A stretch of DNA of 39,347 nt from an uncultured Oscillospiraceae bacterium (lineage in GTDB: Bacteria; Bacillota; Clostridia; Oscillospirales; Oscillospiraceae), in NCBI GenBank assembly GCA_944385435.1, contig CALWXG010000020.1, forward strand, positions 1 through 39,347, read 5' to 3'. The notes below the pieces were generated by a model that was given only the letters and a program-made list of their open reading frames with translations, searched no databases and was not told where the DNA came from. This document shows positions 16,463 to 23,257 of the stretch, one piece after another (within the stretch, counting starts at the first letter, position 1; each line of letters starts with the position of its first letter). Both the position numbers and the translations under genes were made by a program.

Positions 16463-17116
16463 TCAGTCTTTCCAGATAAATTTGCGGGAGATGGACTCTC
16501 CGCCGTCCACCACAATGTTCTGCCCGGTGCAGAAGGTGTTGGTGACCGTCAGGAAATAAGCCCACTGGGCGATTTCCTCCGGAGTGGCCCACCGGCGCAG
16601 AGGGGTTTCCTCCATGATCTGCGCCCACAGGTCCTCGTCCTCTATGACGCACTGATTCAGCGGGGTGAGAACGCCTCCGGGATCCAGGCTGTTGCAGGTG
16701 GCACCGAAGGGGGCCACCCGCATGGCCACATTCTTGGTATAGGCCAGCACCCCGCCCTTGCTGGCGCAGTATTCCGGGAATTCCGAGCCTGTGTGGCCGC
16801 TGGCCGAGCCGATGTTCAGGACAGCGCGGATGTGCTCCTGAACGCCGTAGGTCTCCGTGATGCGGATCAGCGCCTTCAGGTTGATGTCGATGTCGTCCTC
16901 GTTCTGGGTGCCTGCGCTGTTGATGAGGATCTCAATTCCAGGCAGCTCAGGGAACTGGCTCTGATTGCGGATGTCCAGCTGATAGTGGGTATAGCTGCTG
17001 TGAACCAGCCCCGTCGGCTGGCGGTCCATTCCAATGACCCGGTGTCCCTTCTGCAGGAAAAGCAGGGCAATCGCCTTGCCGATGCCCTGAGATGAGCCTG
17101 TGATCAGTACTGTCAT
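16463..17116 (-). CDS. Short-chain dehydrogenase/reductase
   Basis: A 217-residue classical SDR with the cofactor motif TGSSQGIG (residues 6-13), the NSAG motif, the catalytic Ser in NIGSASG, the YCASK catalytic Tyr-x-x-x-Lys, and a C-terminal GQNIVVDGG. The slightly short length fits compact SDRs that act on small metabolites, including pterin-type reductases, but the substrate cannot be read from sequence. It starts 3 bp after the stop of the VUT transporter gene, with AGGAGG inside the end of that gene, so the two are translationally close and cotranscribed. The pairing with a queuosine-precursor transporter is unusual. Confidence 0.88.
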   Translation of the reverse strand: MTVLITGSSQGIGKAIALLFLQKGHRVIGMDRQPTGLVHSSYTHYQLDIRNQSQFPELPGIEILINSAGTQNEDDIDINLKALIRITETYGVQEHIRAVLNIGSASGHTGSEFPEYCASKGGVLAYTKNVAMRVAPFGATCNSLDPGGVLTPLNQCVIEDEDLWAQIMEETPLRRWATPEEIAQWAYFLTVTNTFCTGQNIVVDGGESISRKFIWKD

Positions 17117-17119
17117 GCC

Positions 17120-17896
17120 TCAGACCTCCTGGCTGATATAGTCGAGATATTCCTGCCCGATGCGGTGTTTTTCCCACCTTTGGACCGTCCGGTATCCGAA
17201 GGGAGAGAAGACGATTTCCATAATCAGTTCCGCCACGGCCCCGGTGAGGGCACAGGTGACGCACTGCACTACGGTCCAGTGGAAGCCGTCCCAGAAGATG
17301 GGGGCGAAGCCCACGAAGACAATCAGGGAGAAAATAAGGTTGTCCAGAAACTGGCCGATAAAGGTGGAGATATAAGTCCGGGCTGCATAGGCCAGCTTCC
17401 CGTCTGGATTGCGGCGGAAGGTCCTGCCGATGGCCCAGTTCAGCACATTGTTGATGACGGCAGAGGCCAGAAACGCGGCAGTGCTGCCAAAGAGGATAAA
17501 CCAGGTTCCGCCCAGAATCCCGTTCAGCGCGGTGTAATCACTGGCGTTGGAGGGGATGATGCTGGCAATGTAAAAGATGAGACAGGTGAGCAGGTTGATG
17601 GCGGAGGCCAGCACCGCAATTTTGCTGGATGCCTTGGGGCCGAAACGCTTGGTGATGGTGTCCATGCACAGGAAAGACAGCCACGAGATCAGAATCCCGC
17701 CGTCCAGCGCGATCCAGTCTGTCTGAACCAGGGTTTTGTTGGCCAGCAGATTCATGCAGATCACGCTGACCACGAACAGGGAGACCACGGTTGCCGGGAT
17801 GCATCGAAGCAGGATGGCGGTCTCATTCCACTCCCTTTTCAGCCAGCTGCTGAGGGGGTGAGGGGCGGGAACGGATTGAGGGGCTGTGCGATTCAT
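17120..17896 (-). CDS. VUT/YhhQ-type transporter, probable queuosine precursor uptake
   Basis: A 258-residue integral membrane protein with about six to seven segments. Family-type stretches include NLLANKTLV, LDGGILISWLSFLCMDTITKRFGPKAS, FLASAVINNVLNWAIG and YISTFIGQFLDNLIFSLIVF. VUT proteins import queuosine precursors such as preQ0, preQ1 or queuine. GGAGG precedes ATG 17894-17896 by 7 nt. The 175-nt leader carries a candidate preQ1-I aptamer followed by mutually exclusive hairpins, which agrees with the predicted substrate. A downstream SDR gene shares the transcript. Confidence 0.85.
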   Translation of the reverse strand: MNRTAPQSVPAPHPLSSWLKREWNETAILLRCIPATVVSLFVVSVICMNLLANKTLVQTDWIALDGGILISWLSFLCMDTITKRFGPKASSKIAVLASAINLLTCLIFYIASIIPSNASDYTALNGILGGTWFILFGSTAAFLASAVINNVLNWAIGRTFRRNPDGKLAYAARTYISTFIGQFLDNLIFSLIVFVGFAPIFWDGFHWTVVQCVTCALTGAVAELIMEIVFSPFGYRTVQRWEKHRIGQEYLDYISQEV

Positions 17897-17919
17897 AGGG
17901 ATTCCTCCGAAAGAAAAGT

Positions 17920-17940
17920 GGTTTTACAAAACGCAAAACC
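17920..17940 (-). promoter_or_regulatory. Second leader hairpin, near-copy of the leader terminator
   Basis: GGTTTT and AAAACC close a 9-nt loop just upstream of the VUT ribosome site. Its loop shares TTTGCGTTTTG with the terminator 40 nt upstream, so the two hairpins look like diverged tandem copies. Confidence 0.5.
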
Positions 17941-17946
17941 GCCTTC

Positions 17947-17982
17947 AAAAAAGAAAGCGGCCATGCAAAACGCAAAGCCGCT
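17947..17982 (-). terminator. Leader terminator (attenuator) of the VUT-SDR operon
   Basis: On the minus strand AGCGGC (17977-17982) pairs with GCCGCT (17956-17961) and is followed by TTCTTTTTT (17947-17955). It lies in the 5' leader, not after a gene, which suggests conditional termination. Confidence 0.6.
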
Positions 17983-18005
17983 ATCATCCGAGCCCTATGA
18001 ATAGC
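17980..18005 (-). promoter_or_regulatory. Candidate anti-terminator hairpin
   Basis: On the minus strand GCTATTCAT (17997-18005) can pair with ATGATAGC (17980-17987) with one bulged T. The 3' arm shares AGC with the 5' arm of the terminator, so the two structures exclude each other. Confidence 0.5.
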
Positions 18006-18012
18006 AGTCCTG

Positions 18013-18050
18013 GTTTTGTTTTACGACAGGATGGTACAAACGAACTGTCG
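18013..18050 (-). ncRNA. Candidate preQ1-I riboswitch aptamer
   Basis: On the minus strand CGACAG (18045-18050) and CTGTCG (18024-18029) form P1. The 15-nt loop starts UUC, as in the Bacillus preQ1-I aptamer, and ends in C just before the P1 3' arm, where that aptamer has its ligand-recognising C. An A-rich tail (UAAAACAAAAC) follows, and loop GUUU (18038-18041) can pair with tail AAAC (18013-18016) as the pseudoknot. The downstream transporter fits the ligand. This is by-eye matching to the remembered consensus, so the loop length differs and certainty is moderate. Confidence 0.5.
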
Positions 18051-18077
18051 GTGTCCAAATAACTGGACAGCAGATGC

Positions 18078-18106
18078 ATTATACACAAGATAGCCGGAAA
18101 CTGCAA
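18078..18106 (-). promoter_or_regulatory. Promoter of the VUT-SDR operon
   Basis: On the minus strand TTGCAG (18101-18106), 17 bp and a perfect TATAAT (18078-18083) align, giving a leader of about 175 nt before the VUT ATG. The stretch 18107-18355 shows no gene or other clear signal. Confidence 0.75.
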
Positions 18107-18355
18107 CCCTGATGCACGAATTTTCCTTCCGCTCAAACAGGGACGGCATGGGCGCTGCCGGTTTGACGGGGCAGGGACTGCCGATCCGACGGCTTTGCGA
18201 AGGACCGGGAGACCTTGCAGAACAGGACTGAAAAACAAGAGGCTTTGGGGAGAGAGGGGCGGCCATCCGGGTCAAAACCGGAAGAAAACCTGCGCGGCAC
18301 GGGCATTGCGGTTGGGATCTCCGGCGGGAGAATGCAGCAGTTTGCCGTTTCCCTG

Positions 18356-19732
18356 TTACCCCCAGGCCCGGGCCAGAGCGGCGGCGGCCCCGTCCAGCTC
18401 CTGCTGGCTCAGCCCGGCGTATCCCAGCACCACCGTGGAAGGGCGGGGAGCCGCGGCGTGACAGTACCGGCTCAGCGCAGACAGGCGCACCGAGACCTGC
18501 TGCGCCCGCTCCACCAGTTCTGCCTCGGAAAACCGGGGCAGGGTGAGCAGAAAGTGCAGCCCAGCCTCCTGGCCGGAGATGGACACCCCGGGGATAGCGC
18601 TCAGGGCCCGGGTGAACAGAGCGCACTTGCGGCGGTAGAGACTGCCCATGCGCCGCAGATGCCGTCCGTACAGGCCCTGGACCAGGAACCGGCGCAGGGC
18701 CTCCTGCTCAAAGCGGGAGACGGTGCAGGCAGTGTGGGAAAAGACCTGCTGATACCGTACCAGCAGCGCGGGGGGCAGAATCATGTAAGCCACCCGGATG
18801 GAGGGGGCGATGGAGCGGGAGAAAGTGCCCAGGTATACCACCCGGCCCTCCCGGTCCAGGCCTTGCATGGCGGGAATGGGACGGGAGGCGTAGCGGAATT
18901 CACTGTCGTAGTCATCCTCGATGAGGTAGCGGTCCGGCCTGCCATAGGCCCAGTGGAGCAGCCGGGTGCGCCGGCCCGCCGGCATGGTCACCCCGGAGGG
19001 AAACTGGTGGGAGGGGGTGACATAGGCCAGGGCTGCGCCGCTGGCGGCCAGGGCCTCCGGGTCCATTCCCCGGCTGTCGATGGGGATGGGAAGGACGGTT
19101 TTGCCGTTGCGGGCAGCCACGGCATACCCCACCGGATAGCCCGGATCTTCCAGGGCCATGGCCGTGTGTTCCGGCAGCATCTGCAGCAGGGTGGACAGCA
19201 GATACTCCACCCCAGCCCCCACCACCACCTGCTCCGGGGAGCAGTGGACCCCCCGGTACTGGCCCAGCAGGTCCGCCAGAGCCGCCCGGAAGGGCAGATC
19301 CCCCTGGGGGTCCCCCCGCTGCAACAGGTCCGGGTTTTCATACACCGCCTCCTTGGTGATCCGGGCCCAGGAGGAGAAGGGAAACAGGGAGGTGTCCACC
19401 GCTGAGGTGGAGCAGTCGTACCTCCATTGGGCCGGAGCCGGGGCAGGTTTGGGCACATCAATGGCGGGTTTGGGCGTGAGAGGCAGCAGATCGGCCACCA
19501 CATAGCCGCTGCGGGGCCGGGAGATGAGATAGCCCTCCGCGGTGAGCAGGGAATAGGCGGTGTCCACCGTACTCATGCTCACCCCCAGCAGAGCGCACAG
19601 CTGGCGCTTGGAGGGCATTTTCCCCCCGGGGGCGGGGCGGCCCTGGCGGATCTCCTCCACCAGATGGCGGTAGAGCTGCTGATACAGGGGTTCTCCCGGG
19701 TGAAATACGGGCAGGGTGATGGATTGTTCCAC
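18356..19732 (-). CDS. MocR/PdxR-like regulator (GntR wHTH + aminotransferase fold), PLP lysine replaced
   Basis: A 458-residue protein. Residues about 12-80 are a GntR-type winged helix (PLYQQLYRHLVEEIRQG, KMPSKRQLCALLGVSMSTVDTAYSLL). Residues about 115-455 have the fold type I aminotransferase layout (IEDDYDSEFRY, then GTFSRSIAPSIRVAYMILPP). In MocR proteins the PLP-binding lysine lies in the motif GTFSK; here codon 306 is CGC (Arg), so no Schiff base with PLP could form. GTG 19730-19732 is the start, with GGAGGG upstream. It diverges from an ECF S component across about 125 bp containing repeat elements. It probably controls that transporter, with a ligand that may not be covalent PLP. Confidence 0.88.
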   Translation of the reverse strand: MEQSITLPVFHPGEPLYQQLYRHLVEEIRQGRPAPGGKMPSKRQLCALLGVSMSTVDTAYSLLTAEGYLISRPRSGYVVADLLPLTPKPAIDVPKPAPAPAQWRYDCSTSAVDTSLFPFSSWARITKEAVYENPDLLQRGDPQGDLPFRAALADLLGQYRGVHCSPEQVVVGAGVEYLLSTLLQMLPEHTAMALEDPGYPVGYAVAARNGKTVLPIPIDSRGMDPEALAASGAALAYVTPSHQFPSGVTMPAGRRTRLLHWAYGRPDRYLIEDDYDSEFRYASRPIPAMQGLDREGRVVYLGTFSRSIAPSIRVAYMILPPALLVRYQQVFSHTACTVSRFEQEALRRFLVQGLYGRHLRRMGSLYRRKCALFTRALSAIPGVSISGQEAGLHFLLTLPRFSEAELVERAQQVSVRLSALSRYCHAAAPRPSTVVLGYAGLSQQELDGAAAALARAWG

Positions 19733-19749
19733 GGGGCGATCCCTCCAAT

Positions 19750-19797
19750 CTGACCATATAAAAAAGATAAAAACTGATCATTTCTATCATATCAGTT
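19750..19797. promoter_or_regulatory. Candidate MocR operator region
   Basis: CTGACCAT (19750-19757) and CTGATCAT (19774-19781) are direct repeats 24 bp apart, and AACTGAT (19772-19778) with ATCAGTT (19791-19797) is a perfect inverted pair. MocR proteins commonly bind spaced direct repeats. A TATAAT at 19803-19808 on the plus strand lacks a good -35, as expected for an activated promoter. Confidence 0.5.
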
Positions 19798-19859
19798 GCG
19801 AGTATAATAACAGGTAACTTCAAAGCCGTCAAGGGACGGCAGGGAAGGGAGTGTCCTTG

Positions 19860-20438
19860 ATGAATCAGACAAAACATCACAGCCAGGTGCTGAAATTGTG
19901 TATGGCCGCGGTTATGGCCGCCTTGGTGCTGGTGGCCTCCGACCTCCAGATCCAAATTCCCTCCATCCTGGGAATGAACCGGTTCCACCTTGGCAACAGC
20001 ATGTGCGCTCTGGCCGGCATTCTGCTGGGTCCCTGGTGGGGCGGCCTTGCCTCGGGCATCGGCTCGGCTCTGTTTGACCTGAGCAACCCGGCCTATGTGG
20101 CCTCTGCGCCCATTACCTTTCTTACAAAGGGGATCTACGGTCTGGTGGCAGGCGCCATGTTTGTGCATGTGTTCCGCCGGAAGAGCAACTATGGATCTGA
20201 AGTTGCCTCCACGGCCGCGGCTGCAGTGACCTACATCGTACTGTATCTTGGTAAGAAGTTCTTTTTGGACGGACTGCTGGTGGCCGGGCTGAACACCACC
20301 ACAGCCTGGGCCGCAGTGGTGGAGGCGGCCCCCTCCTCGGTGTTCAACGGTGTGGTGGCAGTGGTGATCGCACCGATTCTGGGTGTGGCCGTCCAGAAGG
20401 CGCTGAAGGCGGCGCACCTGGAGCGGGTTCTGGCCTGA
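19860..20438 (+). CDS. ECF transporter S component, possibly for vitamin B6
   Basis: A 192-residue membrane protein with about six segments. It contains the S-component hallmark of an Ala-rich first helix (VLKLCMAAVMAALVLVASDL), then GMNRFHLGNSMCALAGILLGPWWGGLASGIGSALFDL. It should bind a vitamin and dock onto a shared ECF module. GGGAG sits 8 nt before ATG 19860-19862; an in-frame GTG at 19851 is too close to it. The divergent MocR/PdxR-like regulator suggests pyridoxine-type substrate (PdxU-like), but this is context inference, and thiamin or another cofactor cannot be excluded. It ends at a strong terminator. Confidence 0.82.
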   Translation: MNQTKHHSQVLKLCMAAVMAALVLVASDLQIQIPSILGMNRFHLGNSMCALAGILLGPWWGGLASGIGSALFDLSNPAYVASAPITFLTKGIYGLVAGAMFVHVFRRKSNYGSEVASTAAAAVTYIVLYLGKKFFLDGLLVAGLNTTTAWAAVVEAAPSSVFNGVVAVVIAPILGVAVQKALKAAHLERVLA

Positions 20439-20475
20439 GACCGTGGAGTCTGGCCGGAAAAGACGCAAGAAGAGG

Positions 20476-20529
20476 AAAACAGTGCATCAGTCCGGGAAGC
20501 GTATCCTGGGAACCGATGCACTGTTTTTT
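20476..20529 (+). terminator. Terminator of the S component gene
   Basis: Complementary arms 20476-20488 and 20515-20527, with a 26-nt loop that can itself fold in part, run into a stretch of six T. Confidence 0.8.
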
Positions 20530-20562
20530 GCTCTTGATTCCTCATGTTCATTCCTGCAAATG

Positions 20563-20613
20563 AAAAGAAAAAGTGCCTGAAAGTGCTGAGTTTCCAACAC
20601 TTTCAGGCACTTT
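20563..20613 (-). terminator. Long perfect hairpin, minus-strand terminator
   Basis: A 16-bp perfect stem (20570-20585 with 20598-20613) is followed on the minus strand by TTCTTTTC. It may be a second stop for transcription coming from tRNA-Arg. Confidence 0.65.
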
Positions 20614-20661
20614 CGTTGGTACGAATGGCGATACAGAATCTGCGGTTTCCGCCAAAGGAAC

Positions 20662-20696
20662 CCAAATCGAAGCCCAGCGCAGCGGGTTCGATTTGG
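20662..20696. repeat. Palindromic intergenic element
   Basis: CCAAATCGAA (20662-20671) pairs perfectly with TTCGATTTGG (20687-20696) across a 15-nt GC-rich loop. No gene is visible in 20614-20727; this stretch lies between two hairpins downstream of tRNA-Arg and could be transcribed with it. Confidence 0.5.
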
Positions 20697-20727
20697 AGAG
20701 GAGCAGCAGCGGCATGAGCGCGCTCTG

Positions 20728-20772
20728 ACTTATAAAATAAGTCGGAGCAAGCGATATAAAGCTTGCTCCGAC
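20728..20772 (-). terminator. tRNA-Arg terminator
   Basis: A perfect 12-bp stem (20741-20752 with 20761-20772, 8-nt loop) is followed on the minus strand by TTATTTTATAA, directly after the tRNA 3' end. Confidence 0.75.
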
Positions 20773-20774
20773 GA

Positions 20775-20851
20775 TGGTACGCCCGAAGGGACTCGAACCC
20801 CCAACATTCAGAACCGGAATCTGACGCTCTATCCAATTGAACTACGGGCGC
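20775..20851 (-). tRNA. tRNA-Arg (anticodon CCG)
   Basis: 77 nt with a fully paired acceptor stem GCGCCCG/CGGGCGT, a D-arm with GG, a TCAGA/TCTGA anticodon stem and the loop TTCCGGT giving anticodon CCG. The T-loop is GTTCGAGTC, the discriminator is A, and the CCA is encoded at 20775-20777. Confidence 0.96.
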
Positions 20852-20875
20852 ATAGGACTTTCCGAACGCTAGAGT

Positions 20876-20904
20876 AGTATAGCAGAAAATGATGCAGTTG
20901 TAAA
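20876..20904 (-). promoter_or_regulatory. tRNA-Arg promoter
   Basis: On the minus strand TTTACA (20899-20904), 17 bp and TATACT (20876-20881) align, with an extended -10 TG. Transcription would start about 18 nt before the tRNA. Confidence 0.85.
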
Positions 20905-20983
20905 GAACGAATTTGAAAAAATTTTGCGCAGGGGGCAGAAGGCAAAATTTTAAGAAAAATTCATGGCCTATTGATGGGATTTG

Positions 20984-20992
20984 TGATAGAAT
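20984..20992 (+). promoter_or_regulatory. Extended -10 candidate for the lipoprotein-TCS operon
   Basis: TG-A-TAGAAT (20984-20992) is an extended -10 without a recognisable -35. It is about 70 bp before the GTG start at 21063. Confidence 0.35.
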
Positions 20993-21062
20993 AACCTGGA
21001 ACGCTCTGACGAACTGAGAAACGGGGCGCAGGAACAAGATGTCCGGGAAAGGAGAGGTCGGC

Positions 21063-22472
21063 GTGAAAAAGAAAAACCTGCGGGGATTCTGGATCCTGCT
21101 GCTGGCGGGATTGCTGGCGGCGGTATGTACCGGCTGCCTCTTCCAGCCTGCGGAGAATCTGTTTGAGCTGCCGGCCCTTCCGGAGAGCTATACCGGCCTG
21201 CAGACCACCATCGAGGAGACAATGGATGAACTGGGCGCGGAATATGCGACCATCAACTACGGCAGCAACACCTCCACGATTCAGCTGCTGGATATGGACA
21301 ACGATGGTGCACAGGAGACCGCGGTGGTGTTTTTGCGGGTTACTGCCGCCGAAGAACGGCCGCTGCGGGTATGCCTGTTCCGCCGGGGCAGCGACGGTTC
21401 CTACATGAAGACACATGAGATCTCCGGCGATGGAACCTCGATCAACTCTGTGGCCTACGAGGATCTGACGGGAGACGGTGTGGAGGAGCTGATCGTCAGC
21501 TGGCAGATGAGCGCCAGGGTATACATCCTGACGGCTTATATGATCACATCCACCGGTACGGTGGAACTGATGAACACCACATACAATGCCAGTTACCTGG
21601 TGAATGATCTGGACGGAACTCCGGAAAACGGAAAGGAAATTCTGGTGCTGCAGCAGAACAGCACCGGAGAGGTGGGCGGAAACCGGGCGGAGTATTACAG
21701 CTACCAGGACGGTGTGATGGCAATGGCCTACACAGCGCCCCTGTCCGATAACATTGTGGACGGAATCAGTGCCCGCACCGGGGTGCTGGCGGACGGTGTC
21801 CCCTGTGTGTATGTGACGGCGCAGGCAGATGCCGGGGAACTGACGGATATCCTGACGGTGCAGCAGAATGGAATGCACAATATCACACGGGACGAGAGCA
21901 GCGGAATCAGCGCGTCCACCCTCCGGGCCTATGCCGATGTGCAGGCGACGGATATCAACAGCGATGGGATTCTGGAGATCCCCATGCCCGTGGAAATCCC
22001 GGATCTGGAGCAGCAGCTTACGGCACAGAATTCGGCGGCGGTTTCCGCCCCGGTGTCGGCTTATTATGTCATTCTGTGGAGACAGTTTGACAGCCAGGGG
22101 AATGCGGCGGTGAGCTGCATCACCTACCATTCCGTCACGGATGGCTGGTATCTGATGCTGCCGGACAGCTGGCTGGGCAACATTGCCGTGAAGCGGGACG
22201 ACAGCCGCAGCAGCCGTGGGGAGCGCTCGGTTGTGTTCTACTACTGGCCGGAAGCGGAGTCAAGTTCGCCCACGGCGTTCCTGACCATTTATACACTGAG
22301 CGGAAACAACCGGGAGAACTGGGCCAACAAACCGGGCAGGTTTGTGCTGCACGACGATGGAACGACCATCTATGCCGCGACGCTGAATGGCGACATCTGG
22401 GACTGCGGAGTGGATCAGGAGCAGCTGCCCCAGCGCTTCCGCCTGATCACGGTATCCTGGTCCGGTGTCTGA
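21063..22472 (+). CDS. Lipoprotein with VCBS/FG-GAP-like repeats, upstream of a two-component system
   Basis: A 469-residue exported protein. After KKK a hydrophobic stretch (about residues 8-24) ends in VCTGC, a lipobox-like site. The mature region has recurring Asp-rich motifs, LLDMDNDGAQETAVVF, YEDLTGDGVEELIVSW and ATDINSDGILEIPMP, resembling FG-GAP/VCBS blades with calcium loops. This suggests a beta-propeller-like outer-surface protein. The GTG start at 21063 is set by AAGGAG 8 nt upstream. It lies 18 bp before a response regulator and histidine kinase, so it may be their accessory sensor or an operon partner. No specific function is known to me. Confidence 0.75.
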   Translation: MKKKNLRGFWILLLAGLLAAVCTGCLFQPAENLFELPALPESYTGLQTTIEETMDELGAEYATINYGSNTSTIQLLDMDNDGAQETAVVFLRVTAAEERPLRVCLFRRGSDGSYMKTHEISGDGTSINSVAYEDLTGDGVEELIVSWQMSARVYILTAYMITSTGTVELMNTTYNASYLVNDLDGTPENGKEILVLQQNSTGEVGGNRAEYYSYQDGVMAMAYTAPLSDNIVDGISARTGVLADGVPCVYVTAQADAGELTDILTVQQNGMHNITRDESSGISASTLRAYADVQATDINSDGILEIPMPVEIPDLEQQLTAQNSAAVSAPVSAYYVILWRQFDSQGNAAVSCITYHSVTDGWYLMLPDSWLGNIAVKRDDSRSSRGERSVVFYYWPEAESSSPTAFLTIYTLSGNNRENWANKPGRFVLHDDGTTIYAATLNGDIWDCGVDQEQLPQRFRLITVSWSGV

Positions 22473-22490
22473 ACAAAAGGAGTGTTTGCC

Positions 22491-23180
22491 ATGAGAAAGG
22501 TTTTGGTGTTGGAAGATGAGCCGAATATCCGCAGTTTTGTGGTGATCAACCTGAAACGGGCGGGATATGAGACCATAGAGGCCGGCGACGGGGAAGAGGC
22601 CCTGGAGCAGATCCGGAAGAACCCGGATACCAAGGTGGTGCTGCTGGATATCATGCTCCCCGGTGAGATTGACGGGTTTGAGGTGTGCCGGCGGATCCGG
22701 GCGGGCAACAGCCAGATCGGCATTATCATGCTGACGGCCCGCACCCAGGAGATGGATAAGGTCACCGGCCTGATGACCGGTGCGGACGACTATGTGACCA
22801 AGCCGTTTTCCCCTGCGGAGCTCACCGCCCGGGTGGATGCCCTGTACCGGCGGGCCGGCGGGGAGAATGTGAGGGACAGCGACGAGATCAGCCAGCCGCC
22901 CTTCCTGCTCAATACCCGCAACCGGACCCTGGAGAAAAACGGTCAGCGGATCAAACTGACCCAGGTGGAATACTCCATTGTCAAGCTGTTTATGGACAAT
23001 CCGGGGAAGGCGCTTTCCCGGGAGGAAATCCTGGACGCGGTGTGGGGCAAGGACTACATCGGAGAGCTGAAGATTGTGGATGTCAACATCCGGCGTCTGC
23101 GCATCAAACTGGAAGATGATCCCCAGAACCCGTCCTATATCACCACGGTGTGGGGGTACGGTTATAAGTGGGGCTTCTGA
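22491..23180 (+). CDS. OmpR/PhoB-family response regulator
   Basis: A 229-residue protein with a receiver domain at residues 1-120 (acidic Glu8/Asp9, phospho-acceptor Asp53 in VVLLDIMLPG, Thr82 and Lys104 in VTKPFSP). A winged-helix DNA-binding domain follows at about 135-229 (LTQVEYSIVKLFMDNPGKALSREEIL, VDVNIRRLRIKLEDD, ITTVWGYGYKW). AAGGAG lies 9 nt before ATG 22491. The histidine kinase follows, with its reading frame entering just past this stop. The target genes are unknown. Confidence 0.95.
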   Translation: MRKVLVLEDEPNIRSFVVINLKRAGYETIEAGDGEEALEQIRKNPDTKVVLLDIMLPGEIDGFEVCRRIRAGNSQIGIIMLTARTQEMDKVTGLMTGADDYVTKPFSPAELTARVDALYRRAGGENVRDSDEISQPPFLLNTRNRTLEKNGQRIKLTQVEYSIVKLFMDNPGKALSREEILDAVWGKDYIGELKIVDVNIRRLRIKLEDDPQNPSYITTVWGYGYKWGF

Positions 23181-23257
23181 GCGGTCCGGAGACAGGGCGC
23201 TGGAGGCCGGGAACCGCGGGTTCCGTGGCGGATGGCGCAGCAGGGGAGGTGAAGCTG

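Noticed and set aside
19750-19859. Riboswitch before the ECF S component
   Set aside because: The leader after the TATAAT is under 50 nt with only one small hairpin; the divergent MocR regulator explains control better.
20603-21037. 144-codon minus-strand frame over tRNA-Arg
   Set aside because: It runs through the tRNA gene, its promoter and the hairpins, so it is not a protein gene.
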